The position numbers and the translations under genes were made by a program. The notes beneath the pieces are model-generated. The model was not told the DNA's origin. It saw nothing but the letters and a program-made list of their open reading frames with translations, and made no database searches. This document shows positions 27,649 through 37,980 of a stretch of 64,000 bases of DNA, one piece after another. This stretch comes from Pseudorhizobium endolithicum (lineage in GTDB: Bacteria > Pseudomonadota > Alphaproteobacteria > Rhizobiales > Rhizobiaceae). The stretch covers positions 372,001 through 436,000 of the forward strand of contig NZ_CABFWF030000001.1 of NCBI RefSeq assembly GCF_902153245.2, in the 5' to 3' direction. Numbering within the stretch: the stretch's first letter is position 1; each line of letters opens with the position of its first letter.

Positions 27649-28380
27649 ATGCGGATATCTGGAACGGCAGCATTGCTCGCCGTATCTGCAGCACTCCTTT
27701 CAGCCTGCAACACCACCGACGCGCTGACACCGCCGGCCGACGTCGGCGGCGGGCTTCGTGCCTCAAGCCCGGTGACGCAGGACGAGGCGGACCGGCTCGC
27801 ACGCTCGGCGGAGCCGCAGACCTATCCCGTCTATCCTCAACAACAGGCGGATCGACAAAGAGCGCCGCAGAACACGCTGGAGGCGCAGGCTCAGGCGCTG
27901 CAGTCCGGCAACGCTCCCGCTTCCCCTTCGCCCGCCTCGCAAGCGGCGCAGGCGCCGCCATCTCTGAGCACGGCCTCCCCCTCTCAGCCTTCGTCCTCCG
28001 GCGAAGCCGCTGCGCAAGGCACGATCCGCTTCCTTCCCATCATCGGGGCGCCGGTCCAGGCTGTCACTCCCCTCTCCCGCAGGCTCGGCTCCCAGGCGCG
28101 CGTAAGCGGCCTCTCCATCCGCGCGTCGGGAGACAACAGCACCGACCATATCCTCAAGGGCTACTTCTCCGCTTTCTCCGACGGCGATGCCGTGACCGTG
28201 GTCTATGTCTGGGACATTCTGGATAACACCGGTTCCCGCCTCCATCGCCTGCAGGGACAGGAGCGCCTGCCGGGTGCCCGTGGCGACCCCTGGGCGTCCG
28301 TGCCCGCCGCCACGATGGAGACCATCGCGACCAAGACGATCAACGAGTATGTCGCCTGGAAGAACGCTCGCGCAGGCTGA
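27649..28380 (+). CDS. putative lipoprotein
   Basis: A 243-residue protein with a lipoprotein signal ending LLSAC (Cys20). A Pro/Gln/Ser-rich linker spans about residues 25-125. The compact C-terminal domain begins GTIRFLPIIGAPVQAVTPLSRRL and includes DHILKGYFSAFSDGDAVTVVYVWDILD. This lipoprotein type is conserved in rhizobia but its role is unknown to me. An outer-membrane or inner-membrane anchor cannot be decided from sequence. GAGGCAGGC precedes the ATG. Confidence 0.8.
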   Translation: MRISGTAALLAVSAALLSACNTTDALTPPADVGGGLRASSPVTQDEADRLARSAEPQTYPVYPQQQADRQRAPQNTLEAQAQALQSGNAPASPSPASQAAQAPPSLSTASPSQPSSSGEAAAQGTIRFLPIIGAPVQAVTPLSRRLGSQARVSGLSIRASGDNSTDHILKGYFSAFSDGDAVTVVYVWDILDNTGSRLHRLQGQERLPGARGDPWASVPAATMETIATKTINEYVAWKNARAG

Positions 28381-28491
28381 TGCGCGTCACCGATCGTTCA
28401 TAAAAAAACGGGACGCGGGATCAATCGCTCTTGCATTCGCCTTGTGCGACGGTAAAAGGCGCCCATCCAGCGTCAGAACGGGCGGACCGCA

Positions 28492-29424
28492 ATGAAGGTT
28501 TTCGCAGGCAATTCGAACCGGCAGCTTGCCGATGCGATCTGCAACTATCTTAACGTACCAGTCGGAAAAGCCAGCGTCAGACGCTTTGCAGACCAGGAAA
28601 TTTTCGTAGAGATCCAGGAAAACGTCCGCGGCGAGGATGTCTTCGTGATCCAGTCTACATCCTTCCCGGCAAACGACCACCTGATGGAACTGCTGATCAT
28701 GATCGATGCATTCCGCCGGTCGTCGGCCAAGCGCATCACGGCGGTTCTGCCCTATTTCGGATATGCGCGGCAGGATCGCAAGGCCGGCCCCCGTACGCCG
28801 ATCTCGGCCAAGCTCGTCGCCAACCTGATCACCGAAGCCGGCGCCGACAGGGTCCTGACCCTCGACCTCCATGCGGGCCAGATCCAGGGCTTCTTCGACA
28901 TCCCGACCGACAACCTCTTCGCGGTTCCGATCCTCGCCCGCGACGTCAAGGAAAACTATGACGTGAAGAACGTCATGGTCGTCTCGCCGGATGTCGGCGG
29001 CGTCGTTCGCGCCCGCTCGCTGGCAAAGCGCATCGACTGTCCGCTTGCGATCGTCGACAAGCGCCGCGAACGTGCCGGTGAATCCGAAGTGATGAACGTC
29101 ATCGGCGAGGTTGCCGGCAAGGACTGCCTGCTCGTGGACGATATCGTCGATTCCGGTGGAACCCTCTGCAATGCCGCCGAGGCGCTCCTGAACAAGGGCG
29201 CTACCAGCGTCACCGCCTACATCACCCACGGCGTTCTATCTGGCGGCGCAGTCGCCCGCATCACCTCTTCCAAGCTCCGCGAGCTTGTAATCACGGATTC
29301 CATCCAGCCCACCACGGCCGTCCAGTCGGCCCATAACATTCGCGTGGTGACGACGGCGAACCTGCTTGGCGAAGCGATCAACCGGACGGCATCCGAGGAG
29401 TCGGTATCCAGCCTGTTCGACTGA
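28492..29424 (+). CDS. prs: ribose-phosphate pyrophosphokinase
   Basis: A 310-residue PRPP synthetase of the class I type: [16 protein letters not shown] at the N-terminus, [31 protein letters not shown], and the PRPP-binding loop [19 protein letters not shown]. It makes PRPP from ribose 5-phosphate and ATP for nucleotide, histidine and tryptophan synthesis. It has its own 111-bp upstream region. Confidence 0.97.
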   Translation: MKVFAGNSNRQLADAICNYLNVPVGKASVRRFADQEIFVEIQENVRGEDVFVIQSTSFPANDHLMELLIMIDAFRRSSAKRITAVLPYFGYARQDRKAGPRTPISAKLVANLITEAGADRVLTLDLHAGQIQGFFDIPTDNLFAVPILARDVKENYDVKNVMVVSPDVGGVVRARSLAKRIDCPLAIVDKRRERAGESEVMNVIGEVAGKDCLLVDDIVDSGGTLCNAAEALLNKGATSVTAYITHGVLSGGAVARITSSKLRELVITDSIQPTTAVQSAHNIRVVTTANLLGEAINRTASEESVSSLFD

Positions 29425-29534
29425 TGTCCAGCTGCCGATGATGGCAGTATACCGGAGTCGACATTAACACTGCCGCAATGAATTCCTGACAAAGATTCAA
29501 CACCATTAGTTTGTGTGTGGGGGAAATCATTGCC

Positions 29535-31805
29535 ATGTCGCAGCCATTCAAGCCTGCCGGCGCAGGAAAGTCGTGGTCTATCAAGGCCAAGTTCGCCGGC
29601 CTCGTCGTCGGCGCCACCTTCGTGTCCTGCTTGTCCGTCGGCCTCCTGAGCTACCAGATCGGCAAGGGCGGTCTCATCGAGGCGAGCCAGCTTCGGCTGG
29701 AATCGGTTGCCGGCAACCAGTCGAAAGGTCTGGCGACCTATCAGGCCCGGATCACCCAGGCGCTGACCGAGCTCGGTCAGAATACGGCGATCGGCCAGGC
29801 GGTCGATACGATGACCAACATCATCCCGAGCGAAACGAAAGACATCAAGGCCGCCTATCAGCAGGCCGAACTTTCACCCGCGGAGCGTGCGGAACTCGAC
29901 GGCGCCGGCCTCAAGCTTCTTTATGCGATCCACCACAGCGCCATCCACGGCACGATTGCCAGCGCCTGGAAAAACTCGGGCGTCAGCGACATCTACATCG
30001 TCGACATGAAGGGCCAGGTGGTCTACTCGGTCACCAAGGGCCCTGAACTGCTCGAGCAGGCTTCCGCCATTCCCAGCATCAACGAGATTGTCGGCCGCAT
30101 CAACAGCGGCTCCGCCGAACAGGTCCACACCTCGGCATTCGCCGCCTATGACGCGGATGGCGGCAAGCCTTCGGCGCTGATCGGCAAGCAGTTGGCCGTC
30201 TCCTCATGGGGCGATACCGTCGTCAAGGGCGCGGTGATCTTCAGGGTGTCCGCGGAGCAGTTGAGCCGCGCCGTCACGCCGGAGGAATACGGCAAGTCGA
30301 TCGACGAGGCGCTGCTGCTCGATGGCAAGGGCGCCTTCCGGAGCGGCTCCTTCGTCGGCGGACAGCCGCACGAAGTCCCCGCCGAGCTTGTGGAAGCAGC
30401 CGGTGCACAGACCTCGGGATCGGCTTTTGCCACCGTGGCCGACAAGCCCCTGTTCTTCGCCTACCAGCCGGTTTCCCTTTTTGGTGAAAACCATCTTCTC
30501 GCCATGGGCCAGGACGAGGGCCAGGTGCTGGCATCGGCGCGCGACCTCGCCTACTGGGCAATCTTCGCCACGCTGGCGGTCCTCCTCGTCATGGGCGTCG
30601 TCGGCACCTATATCGCCGCCCGCCTCACGCGGCCTCTGACCGAACTCGCCAAGCTGATGAACCGCCTCAACGACGGCGACAAGTCCATCGTGGTCGACTA
30701 TGTTGGCCGCGGCGACGAAGTCGGCACCATGGCGCGCGCACTGGAATCCTTCCGGCAGGGGGCGCTCGACAAGGAGCGCATGGAAGACGAAGCGCATCGC
30801 AAGAGCGAGGAGCTCGACGAGGAGCGTCAGCAGCGCGAGGCCGAGAAGGCCGCGAGCGCCCGCGAAATCGAGGAGGCCGTTTCCGCCCTCGCAACCGGCC
30901 TTGCCGCCCTGTCGCGCGGCAAGCTGGATCAGCGGATCACCAAAGCCTTCGCGCCGTCCCTCGACCATCTGCGCCACGACTTCAACAACTCGCTTGCGGG
31001 TCTTGAAGCGACCATCGCGTCCATCGGAAGCAGCGTCACCACGATCCGCGCGGGATCGAGCGAACTGAAGATGGCCTCCGACGACCTGTCGCGGCGCACC
31101 GAGCGGCAGGCTGCCGCCCTGGAAGAGGCCGCCGCCGCACTCGCGGAAATGACCGGCGCCGTCAACAGCGCCCTCACCCGTTGCGAAACGGCGGTGGACG
31201 TCGCGGCCGATACCTTGAAGGGTGCCCACACCTCCACCGATGTCGTCCGCAACGCCATCCAGGCCATGGAGCGCATCGAAAGCTCGTCTTCCAAGATTCG
31301 CCAGATCATCGACGTCATCGACCAGATCGCCTTCCAGACGAACCTGCTCGCGCTGAACGCCGGGGTGGAGGCCGCCCGTGCCGGCGAGGCAGGCAAGGGC
31401 TTCGCGGTGGTGGCGCAGGAAGTGCGGGAACTGGCCCAGAAGTCGGCAACCGCCGCCCGCGACATCGGCGCACTGATCACGGCCTCGGCCTCCGACGTGG
31501 AGAATGGCGTGGCCCTCGTCCTGAAGACAGGAGAAAGCCTGGAGCACATCCAGGGCAACATCCAGTCGATCAACGAGCATATCGGTGCAATCGTCGGCTC
31601 TTCCCGGGAACAGTCGTCGCGCCTGAACGAGATCAACTCCGCCGTCAGCGGGCTTGACCAGGTCACCCAGCAGAATGCGGCAATGGTCGAGGAAACCTCC
31701 GCGTCTGCCCATTCGCTCGCCAACGAGGCGGAAGTGCTGAACGAGCAGATCAGCCACTTCTCCGTCGGCAGCGGGCCTGCTGCACAGGACCGGCAGGCGG
31801 CTTGA
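29535..31805 (+). CDS. methyl-accepting chemotaxis protein
   Basis: A 756-residue chemoreceptor. It has a membrane span near residues 20-40 (FAGLVVGATFVSCLSVGLLSY), a periplasmic sensor domain of about 290 residues, and a second span near 350 (WAIFATLAVLLVMGVVGTYIAA). Two HAMP-like segments and a cytoplasmic signalling domain follow, with the hairpin tip DQIAFQTNLLALNAGVEAARAG. The C-terminus (GPAAQDRQAA) lacks a CheR-binding pentapeptide, so adaptation may depend on other receptors. ATG 29535 has GGGGGAAA upstream and is preferred over the frame start at 29511. A terminator follows. Confidence 0.92.
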   Translation: MSQPFKPAGAGKSWSIKAKFAGLVVGATFVSCLSVGLLSYQIGKGGLIEASQLRLESVAGNQSKGLATYQARITQALTELGQNTAIGQAVDTMTNIIPSETKDIKAAYQQAELSPAERAELDGAGLKLLYAIHHSAIHGTIASAWKNSGVSDIYIVDMKGQVVYSVTKGPELLEQASAIPSINEIVGRINSGSAEQVHTSAFAAYDADGGKPSALIGKQLAVSSWGDTVVKGAVIFRVSAEQLSRAVTPEEYGKSIDEALLLDGKGAFRSGSFVGGQPHEVPAELVEAAGAQTSGSAFATVADKPLFFAYQPVSLFGENHLLAMGQDEGQVLASARDLAYWAIFATLAVLLVMGVVGTYIAARLTRPLTELAKLMNRLNDGDKSIVVDYVGRGDEVGTMARALESFRQGALDKERMEDEAHRKSEELDEERQQREAEKAASAREIEEAVSALATGLAALSRGKLDQRITKAFAPSLDHLRHDFNNSLAGLEATIASIGSSVTTIRAGSSELKMASDDLSRRTERQAAALEEAAAALAEMTGAVNSALTRCETAVDVAADTLKGAHTSTDVVRNAIQAMERIESSSSKIRQIIDVIDQIAFQTNLLALNAGVEAARAGEAGKGFAVVAQEVRELAQKSATAARDIGALITASASDVENGVALVLKTGESLEHIQGNIQSINEHIGAIVGSSREQSSRLNEINSAVSGLDQVTQQNAAMVEETSASAHSLANEAEVLNEQISHFSVGSGPAAQDRQAA

Positions 31806-31838
31806 CGCCGCTGCTTTCCTCTATCCTCGCCCATCGTC

Positions 31839-31874
31839 AAACGCCGGCTGCCAGCAGCCGGCGTTTCTTTTTTC
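31839..31874 (+). terminator. Rho-independent terminator of the chemoreceptor gene
   Basis: A 12-bp perfect stem, AAACGCCGGCTG (31839-31850) with CAGCCGGCGTTT (31855-31866) and a four-base loop, is followed by CTTTTTTC. It is a strong intrinsic terminator 34 bases after the stop. Confidence 0.92.
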
Positions 31875-31933
31875 TTGCATCCGCGGCCTGCGTGGCTAGT
31901 TCTGCAGCCGACCACGACAGAGCTGGAGAAGGC

Positions 31934-32185
31934 ATGGCAGCGCGCGACCGCTATTCGAGAAAGCTGGAATGTTCGGAATGCGGACATTCTGGATATGCCG
32001 AGGTGTCGGAAAGTGATGAACGTCGCGCCGGCAACCGGGATTTCCGCATCGACGAGATGCCGGCAGGCTTCTCGCCGGAATTCCCGTCATCGGACCCGCG
32101 CAAGTACATGGTCCGCTGCCAGTGCGGGCACAAGTTCCGGTTCGAGCGGAAGACGGTCTACCCGCCGGGCGGCGAGCCGGCCTGA
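31934..32185 (+). CDS. small zinc-ribbon-like protein
   Basis: An 83-residue protein with two cysteine pairs, LECSECGHSGYAE near the N-terminus and VRCQCGHKFRF near the C-terminus, spaced as in a zinc ribbon. No function is known to me. ATG 31934 has GGAGAAGGC as ribosome site. It is convergent with the GGDEF/EAL gene. Confidence 0.7.
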   Translation: MAARDRYSRKLECSECGHSGYAEVSESDERRAGNRDFRIDEMPAGFSPEFPSSDPRKYMVRCQCGHKFRFERKTVYPPGGEPA

Positions 32186-32216
32186 CGAAGAGCGTCAGCC
32201 CGCTCGGAAGCTCGCG

Positions 32217-34271
32217 TCAGGCAACCTTTTTCCGACCGGGTGGGTGGTCGGGGATGGAATTGACGATCGTCTCGATCTCGGCGCGCGGCACGGGCTGGCC
32301 GAAGAAAAAGCCCTGCAGTTGTACGCAGCCCTCCTCCCGCAGGAAGTTGACATGGGCGTCCGTCTCCACCCCTTCAGCCAACACCGGGATTTCGAGGCTC
32401 GAGGCCAAGATGAGCGTCGAGCGCACGATGGCCGCGGACTGCGCGCTGGTGGCGACGCCGTCGACGAACTGACGATCGATCTTGATCTTGTCGAAGGGAA
32501 AGGCAAGCAGCATGGAGAGCGAGGAATAGCCGGTTCCGTAGTCGTCCATGGCGATCCTGACGCCCAGGCTCTTCAAGTGGCGTATCGTCTGCAGGGCCCG
32601 CTGATGGTCGGCGATGATGCCGGTCTCGGTGATTTCCAGTTCCAGGCGCGCCGGATCGAGCCCGCTCTCCTGCAATATCTCCTGCACGAGGCCTGGAAAG
32701 CGGGGATCGGCCAGTTGCTGGGTCGCGATGTTGACGGCGATCGATAGCGGATTGCGCCAGCTTGCCGCTTCCCGGCAGGCTTCCCGAAGTACCCATTCCC
32801 CCAGTTCGACGATGAAGCCGCTGCGCTCGGCGATCGGTATGAATTCGGCGGGCCGGACGCTGCCGCGATCCGGGTGGTTCCACCGGAGCAGGGCTTCGAA
32901 ACCGACCACGGCGCCGGTAAAGGTATCGTTCTGCCGCTGATAATGGAGCTGGAATTCACCCCGCCGAAGCCCTGCGCGCATGTCCATCGCCAGCACGTTG
33001 CGTTCCCGCACCGCACGATCCATCGAGGGGTCATAGAAGCAGACGGCATTCGAGGCGGTTTCCTTGGCGCGATACATGGCGACGTCCGCCCGTGCGAGGA
33101 GGTCGTCCACCGCCACGTCGTCGTCCAGTACGGCGATGCCGACGCTGGTACCAATGTTCAGTGTGTTGCCGTTCCATTCGATCGGCTTGACGATCTCGGC
33201 GATCATCCGCGCAGCCAGGCGCGAGGCGTCGGCACGCGCATAATAACGGCGGGTCAGGGCGACGAACTCGTCGCCACCGATGCGCGCAACGAACTCGTCG
33301 TCACCGATGGCGCTCGCCAGACGGTCGCCGATGGCACGCAGCACAGCGTCGCCCGCGATGTGCCCGTGCACGTCGTTGACCTCCTTGAAGCGGTCGAGAT
33401 CAAAGGAAAGGATTGCGACCCTTACCCCCAGTCCGGCCGGATGATCCGAGGCATTCGACAGTTCCTCCTGGAACGCGGCGCGGTTCGGTAGCCCGGTCAG
33501 CGGATCCTGGAGGGAAAGCTGTCGGTAGCGCTCAACCGCCTCACGCATCGCGCTGGCATCGATGAGATAGCTCGCCGCCGCAAGCGCCAGCAGTACCATC
33601 ATCAGACCGAGCACTCCGAGCCCGAGCATGGCCGGCGAGATCACCGACTGCGGGACCTGCAACGTAGCGTCCGGCACGACGTCGACGGCAGCCATGCCAA
33701 TGAAATGCACCGAAGCGATCGCCAGGATCAGCGCGGCGATCGAGCTGTAGCGGCAGAACCGAGTGACCGGTCGCGCTGCACGGTTCATCGCCACCGCGGA
33801 GAACACGGCGCTCGCCAGCAGCGATATCACGACATAGTCGAAGCGCCAGACGAGGTTGCCCTGGATCTCGTAGGCAGCCATGCCGAGATAGTGCATGGCA
33901 CCTATCCCGAGGCCGAGCACCACACCGCCGGCCTCCAGCATCCGGCTCCGCCCGGCATAGGCGGAAATCGCGAGGCCCGCCGTGACACTGCCGATCGCCA
34001 CCGCAAGGGAGGCCAGCGTCAGGCCAGGCTCGTATCCCGCGATCCCGCCCGTCGTGTATCCCAGCATCGCCAGGAAGTGCGTGCCCCAGGTGATCGACCC
34101 GCCGATGAAGCCGGCAAGGAACAACCACATTCCCCTTTCCATTCCCCGGCGCCTGGTGACCCGCGAAAACAGCCGGATCGTCAGCGTCGCCCCCATAGCA
34201 AGAACAACAGCGGCGGCGGCGAGGTAGCGTAGATCGTGTTCGACAAAAAGGCAGGAGAGAATGCGCGACAT
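32217..34271 (-). CDS. MHYT-GGDEF-EAL cyclic-di-GMP protein
   Basis: A 684-residue membrane protein. Its N-terminal half has three MHYT-type repeats (THFLAMLGY, MHYLGMAAY, VHFIGMAAV) in about seven spans, a sensor proposed to bind copper and gas ligands. GGDEF is intact (RIGGDEF), but the usual upstream inhibitory RxxD is GDDE, so product inhibition is probably absent. The EAL domain is intact (GFEALLRW, EITE, DDYGTGYSS, KIDRQF, EGVE). It could make or break c-di-GMP. ATG 34271 is preferred; TTG 34286 is possible. Confidence 0.9.
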   Translation of the reverse strand: MSRILSCLFVEHDLRYLAAAAVVLAMGATLTIRLFSRVTRRRGMERGMWLFLAGFIGGSITWGTHFLAMLGYTTGGIAGYEPGLTLASLAVAIGSVTAGLAISAYAGRSRMLEAGGVVLGLGIGAMHYLGMAAYEIQGNLVWRFDYVVISLLASAVFSAVAMNRAARPVTRFCRYSSIAALILAIASVHFIGMAAVDVVPDATLQVPQSVISPAMLGLGVLGLMMVLLALAAASYLIDASAMREAVERYRQLSLQDPLTGLPNRAAFQEELSNASDHPAGLGVRVAILSFDLDRFKEVNDVHGHIAGDAVLRAIGDRLASAIGDDEFVARIGGDEFVALTRRYYARADASRLAARMIAEIVKPIEWNGNTLNIGTSVGIAVLDDDVAVDDLLARADVAMYRAKETASNAVCFYDPSMDRAVRERNVLAMDMRAGLRRGEFQLHYQRQNDTFTGAVVGFEALLRWNHPDRGSVRPAEFIPIAERSGFIVELGEWVLREACREAASWRNPLSIAVNIATQQLADPRFPGLVQEILQESGLDPARLELEITETGIIADHQRALQTIRHLKSLGVRIAMDDYGTGYSSLSMLLAFPFDKIKIDRQFVDGVATSAQSAAIVRSTLILASSLEIPVLAEGVETDAHVNFLREEGCVQLQGFFFGQPVPRAEIETIVNSIPDHPPGRKKVA

Positions 34272-34534
34272 GATGAGCCGGTCCAATGGGAATATGAACG
34301 GCTCCTAACATCCCACTGGTGTCCTATCCGTTCGCACACATGGTAAAGACTTGAAGAACGCCAGGCACTGCAGGGCCGGCTTGCCATCCGGCACCCTTTG
34401 TATTATAGCCCGCCGGTCCGCGTAGACACCCTTGGAGGCAACGCGGATGGAGAGCATCGCGAGGTGTCCTCCCAGTCTCCTCCGTGCACCGGTTGCATGG
34501 TCAGACTCTCCAAACAACCTCGAAAGGACATGCC

Positions 34535-35143
34535 ATGAGCCAGGAATCATACGAGCTCAAGGCCGAGGCGCGCGAACGGGTCGGTAAGGGGTCCGCCCGT
34601 GAACTTCGCCGCAACGGTTTCATCCCTGCCGTCATCTACGGTGACAAGCAGCCCCCCATTTCCATCGCACTCTCGACCAACGAAGTGACGAAGCGCATCC
34701 ACGCCGGCGGCTTCATGACCACCATCGCCACCATCGACGTCGGCGGCAAGAAGTACCAGGTCCTGCCGAAGGACTACCAGTTGGATCCGGTGCGCGACTT
34801 CACCATGCACGTCGACTTCCTGCGCGTCTCCAAGGACACCGAAGTAACCGTCGAAGTGCCGGTCCACTTCATCAACGAAGACAAGTCCGGCATCAAGATC
34901 GGCGGCGTCCTGAACGTTGTTCGCCACACGGTCGAGTTCCAGTGCCCGGCCGATGCGATCCCGGACTCCATTACTGTTGACCTCGCCGGCCACAAGATCG
35001 GCGACAGCCTGCATATCTCGCACGTTACCCTGCCGAAGGGCGTCAAGCCGGTCATCACCGACCGCGACTTCACGATCGCAACGATCGTCGCTCCGGCAGC
35101 TGGCGTTGAGGAAGAACAGGCAGAAGGCGAAGCTTCCGAATAA
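34535..35143 (+). CDS. rplY: 50S ribosomal protein L25/general stress protein Ctc
   Basis: A 202-residue long-form L25 with an N-terminal 5S rRNA-binding domain ([29 protein letters not shown]), a beta-rich TL5/Ctc domain and an acidic tail ([13 protein letters not shown]). GAAAGGA lies seven bases before ATG 34535; the frame extension to 34484 is unsupported. In most rhizobia pth follows directly, but here a c-di-GMP gene is between them. Confidence 0.95.
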   Translation: MSQESYELKAEARERVGKGSARELRRNGFIPAVIYGDKQPPISIALSTNEVTKRIHAGGFMTTIATIDVGGKKYQVLPKDYQLDPVRDFTMHVDFLRVSKDTEVTVEVPVHFINEDKSGIKIGGVLNVVRHTVEFQCPADAIPDSITVDLAGHKIGDSLHISHVTLPKGVKPVITDRDFTIATIVAPAAGVEEEQAEGEASE

Positions 35144-35164
35144 GCTTCCATCCTCTCCACCAAG

Positions 35165-35193
35165 GCCCGCCTCCCTCGAGGCGGGCTTTTTTT
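35165..35193 (+). terminator. Rho-independent terminator of rplY
   Basis: GCCCGCCTC (35165-35173), loop CCTC, GAGGCGGGC (35178-35186), then seven T. It lies 21 bases after the rplY stop and separates it from the downstream GGDEF/EAL gene. Confidence 0.93.
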
Positions 35194-35378
35194 GTTTCGT
35201 ATTTTTCCGCCGATCCTCTTTCCGGACCGACGTCAGGCGACCGGAGCGCTTCAGCTTGGCATGAAGTTTCACGATCAGCTTTAGCGAAGTTTAACAGGTT
35301 TTTGGCAAGACTGCTCCCCTAGCGCCGGAGTCCGGCTAGCCGCGACGGGGTCAAACAAGAGGGGACGCAGGGGAGACA

Positions 35379-37751
35379 ATGACGCGCTCGGTGGAAAGCC
35401 GGTTCATTGCCATCGTGTCGACCGCACTGCTCGTCGTGGTCGCCCCCCTCTTCACGTTGTTTCTGGCCCTTTCCTCGCAGAAGGCGACGGAGACGCTTCG
35501 GGAGCAGGTCAGGCTGATCCTCGCCACCAACGCCCATGCCCTGGGCAAGCCTGTCTGGGAACTGGACGCCGAGAGCATTCGCGGTACGGCCCTTGCCATC
35601 CTCGCCGAACCCACCGTCCGCAGCGTTTATATAGATGACGAACTGGGCAAGGTGACCGTCGTCGAATCGGACATCAATCCGGCGGATTTCCGCGGGCTGG
35701 AAACGATGTCGATGCCCATCACCTACAGATCGCCGGACGGCGAGAAGGTGGTCGGCAACGTGACCGTCTATGTGCAGACGGGGGGATGGTTCGCGGCGCT
35801 CGACGAGATGGAGCATGCGTTCATCGCGATCTTCGTGCTCGCCGTCCTCACGGTTTTCCTGGCGGCGATATTCGGCAACCGGATGATGGTCATCCAGCCG
35901 CTCATGCGCCTGACGGCGGCGATCGAGGCGACCCGCAGGCTCGGCTCGCGCCACCACGTCGACTGGCAATCCAATGACGAGATGGGCCGGCTGGCACAGT
36001 CCTTCAACGAGATGCAGACGCTTCTGGAGCGCGACGAGCGTGATCTGCGGCGGGCGCACCGGCATGCCACCGAGACATACAACCGGACACCGGCCATGCT
36101 GTTCTCGCTGGATGGCGCCGACCTGATCCTGGCCGTAAGCGACTACTGGCTGCTTGCCACAGGCTATGATCGCGAGGAGATCATCGGCCAGCCCTTCATC
36201 CGGTTTGTCGTGCCGGCGGACCATCAGATCTTCGCCAATCGAAAAACCCGGAACCGCATGGAAAGCCGTCCCGTGGAAGCAACTGTTCGGTTCATGTGCA
36301 AGGATGGCCGCGTCATGGACGTCCTCATCGTGGAGCGTGAGATGGACGCCGACTACGACGCGGCGAGCTCGCTGAACGTCATGACCGACGTGACGGAGCT
36401 TCGACAGTCCGAACTGCGCAACGGGCGCCTTGCAATCACCGACCATCTCACCGGGCTGGTAAACCGCCAGGGCTTCGAAGGGATTCTCGAAGAGCGGATC
36501 CGCGAGGCGGACGAGGCGGGCGTTCCCCTCGCCTGTCTCTTCGTGGATCTCGACCGTTTCAAGTCGGTCAACGACAATTTCGGCCACGCAGCTGGGGACG
36601 ACGTCCTGCAACAATTCGTAGAGCGTGTGAGGCCCCTGCTGCGCGAGGAGGACACTCTTTCGCGCCTCGGCGGCGACGAGTTCGCCATCCTGATCGGCAA
36701 CCATGATGCGCAGGCCGCCGCAGAGACGCTCTGCGGGGAGATAATCGCCATCTTCGACGCACCCTTCCTCGTCAACGGTGCTGCCGTGCGCCTCAGCGCC
36801 AGCGTTGGTGTTGCCTTTTATCCAGATCATGCCGGGGACGCCGCGGAACTCCTGCACAAGTCCGACCTGGCAATGTACACGCGCAAGCGCGAGGGCAAGA
36901 ACGGCGCACAGATCTTCGATCCGGTGATCCTCGACCGCACACGCCAGAGGGCGGAAATCGAACACGACATCCATGAAGCCCTGGACAACGACTGGTTCGA
37001 GGCGCATTTCCAGCCGATCGTTGACACATCGTCGGGCGAAGTCGCAGGCTTCGAGGCGCTGATGCGGATGCGCCATCCCGACAAGGGGCTGCTGTCACCG
37101 GCCGGAATCATCGAAGTGGCGGAGGAGACGGCCATCATCGGCCGCATCGGCGACCGTATCCTCGAAGCGGCCATCGCCAACCTGGCGCGGCTCACCTCCC
37201 ATACGGGCATGAGCGACACCTATGTGGCGGTCAACTTCTCGCCCATGCAGTTCGAAAGCCCGCTGCCGCTGCGGCTGGTGCGCCTGCTCGATCGGTACGG
37301 GATACTGCCCCACCGCCTTGTGGTCGAGATAACCGAAGCGGTCCTGATGCATGACAATCCCGAAATCCGGACGATTCTGAACGAGATCCACACCCTCGGC
37401 TGCCGGATCGCCCTGGACGACTTCGGGACGGGCTATTCTTCCCTGAGCTACATGAGCCGCTTCCCCGTCGATATTGTGAAGATCGACCAGTCCTTCGTGC
37501 GGTCGATCGAGGACGGCAGCGGGATCGGCCAGAAGAATCGTATGCTCGTGGAAGGCATCGCCGCCATTTCCCACAAGATGAACTGTCTGGTGGTTGCCGA
37601 AGGCGTGGAGACTGCAGCGCAATACGGCGTGCTGAGGGAGATCGGCATCGACTGCGCCCAGGGCTATCACTTTGCACGGCCGCGTCAGGTGGATGACATC
37701 CTTGCAGAGCTTCAGCAGCGGAAACATATCGTGCCCCAAAAGGGTTCGTGA
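35379..37751 (+). CDS. HAMP-PAS-GGDEF-EAL cyclic-di-GMP protein
   Basis: A 790-residue membrane protein. Two spans (about residues 9-31 and 144-168) enclose a periplasmic sensor; HAMP, PAS (FSLDGADLILAVSDYWLLATGY), GGDEF and EAL follow. The GGDEF half has both RLGGDEF and the inhibitory RxxD (REED) five residues upstream. The EAL half has GFEALMRM, EITEAVL, DDFGTGYSSL, KIDQSF and EGVE. Both enzyme activities look possible. It has no ATG better than 35379, and AGGGGA is about 13 bases before it. Confidence 0.92.
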   Translation: MTRSVESRFIAIVSTALLVVVAPLFTLFLALSSQKATETLREQVRLILATNAHALGKPVWELDAESIRGTALAILAEPTVRSVYIDDELGKVTVVESDINPADFRGLETMSMPITYRSPDGEKVVGNVTVYVQTGGWFAALDEMEHAFIAIFVLAVLTVFLAAIFGNRMMVIQPLMRLTAAIEATRRLGSRHHVDWQSNDEMGRLAQSFNEMQTLLERDERDLRRAHRHATETYNRTPAMLFSLDGADLILAVSDYWLLATGYDREEIIGQPFIRFVVPADHQIFANRKTRNRMESRPVEATVRFMCKDGRVMDVLIVEREMDADYDAASSLNVMTDVTELRQSELRNGRLAITDHLTGLVNRQGFEGILEERIREADEAGVPLACLFVDLDRFKSVNDNFGHAAGDDVLQQFVERVRPLLREEDTLSRLGGDEFAILIGNHDAQAAAETLCGEIIAIFDAPFLVNGAAVRLSASVGVAFYPDHAGDAAELLHKSDLAMYTRKREGKNGAQIFDPVILDRTRQRAEIEHDIHEALDNDWFEAHFQPIVDTSSGEVAGFEALMRMRHPDKGLLSPAGIIEVAEETAIIGRIGDRILEAAIANLARLTSHTGMSDTYVAVNFSPMQFESPLPLRLVRLLDRYGILPHRLVVEITEAVLMHDNPEIRTILNEIHTLGCRIALDDFGTGYSSLSYMSRFPVDIVKIDQSFVRSIEDGSGIGQKNRMLVEGIAAISHKMNCLVVAEGVETAAQYGVLREIGIDCAQGYHFARPRQVDDILAELQQRKHIVPQKGS

Positions 37752-37980
37752 ACAACCTGCTTCCCCATGCTTCTGACGCGCATGGCATCGACCGGTCTCA
37801 CGGAGCGTTCGGAACGGATACGGGCGCGCGCAAGATCGCTGAACGAAGCTGATGCAGGGCAAAGGCCGTCGCAGCATCGGCGGCTCCCGCCTTTGCTACC
37901 GTGAAGACCATCGGGAAATCGGTTGACTTCCTCCCGCGTTCACGGTGGAGAAGGAGATCGGATCAAACGGAATTTTCCCC

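Noticed and set aside
35319-37076. 585-residue minus-strand frame opposite the GGDEF/EAL gene
   Set aside because: Shadow with biased composition; the plus strand encodes all catalytic motifs.
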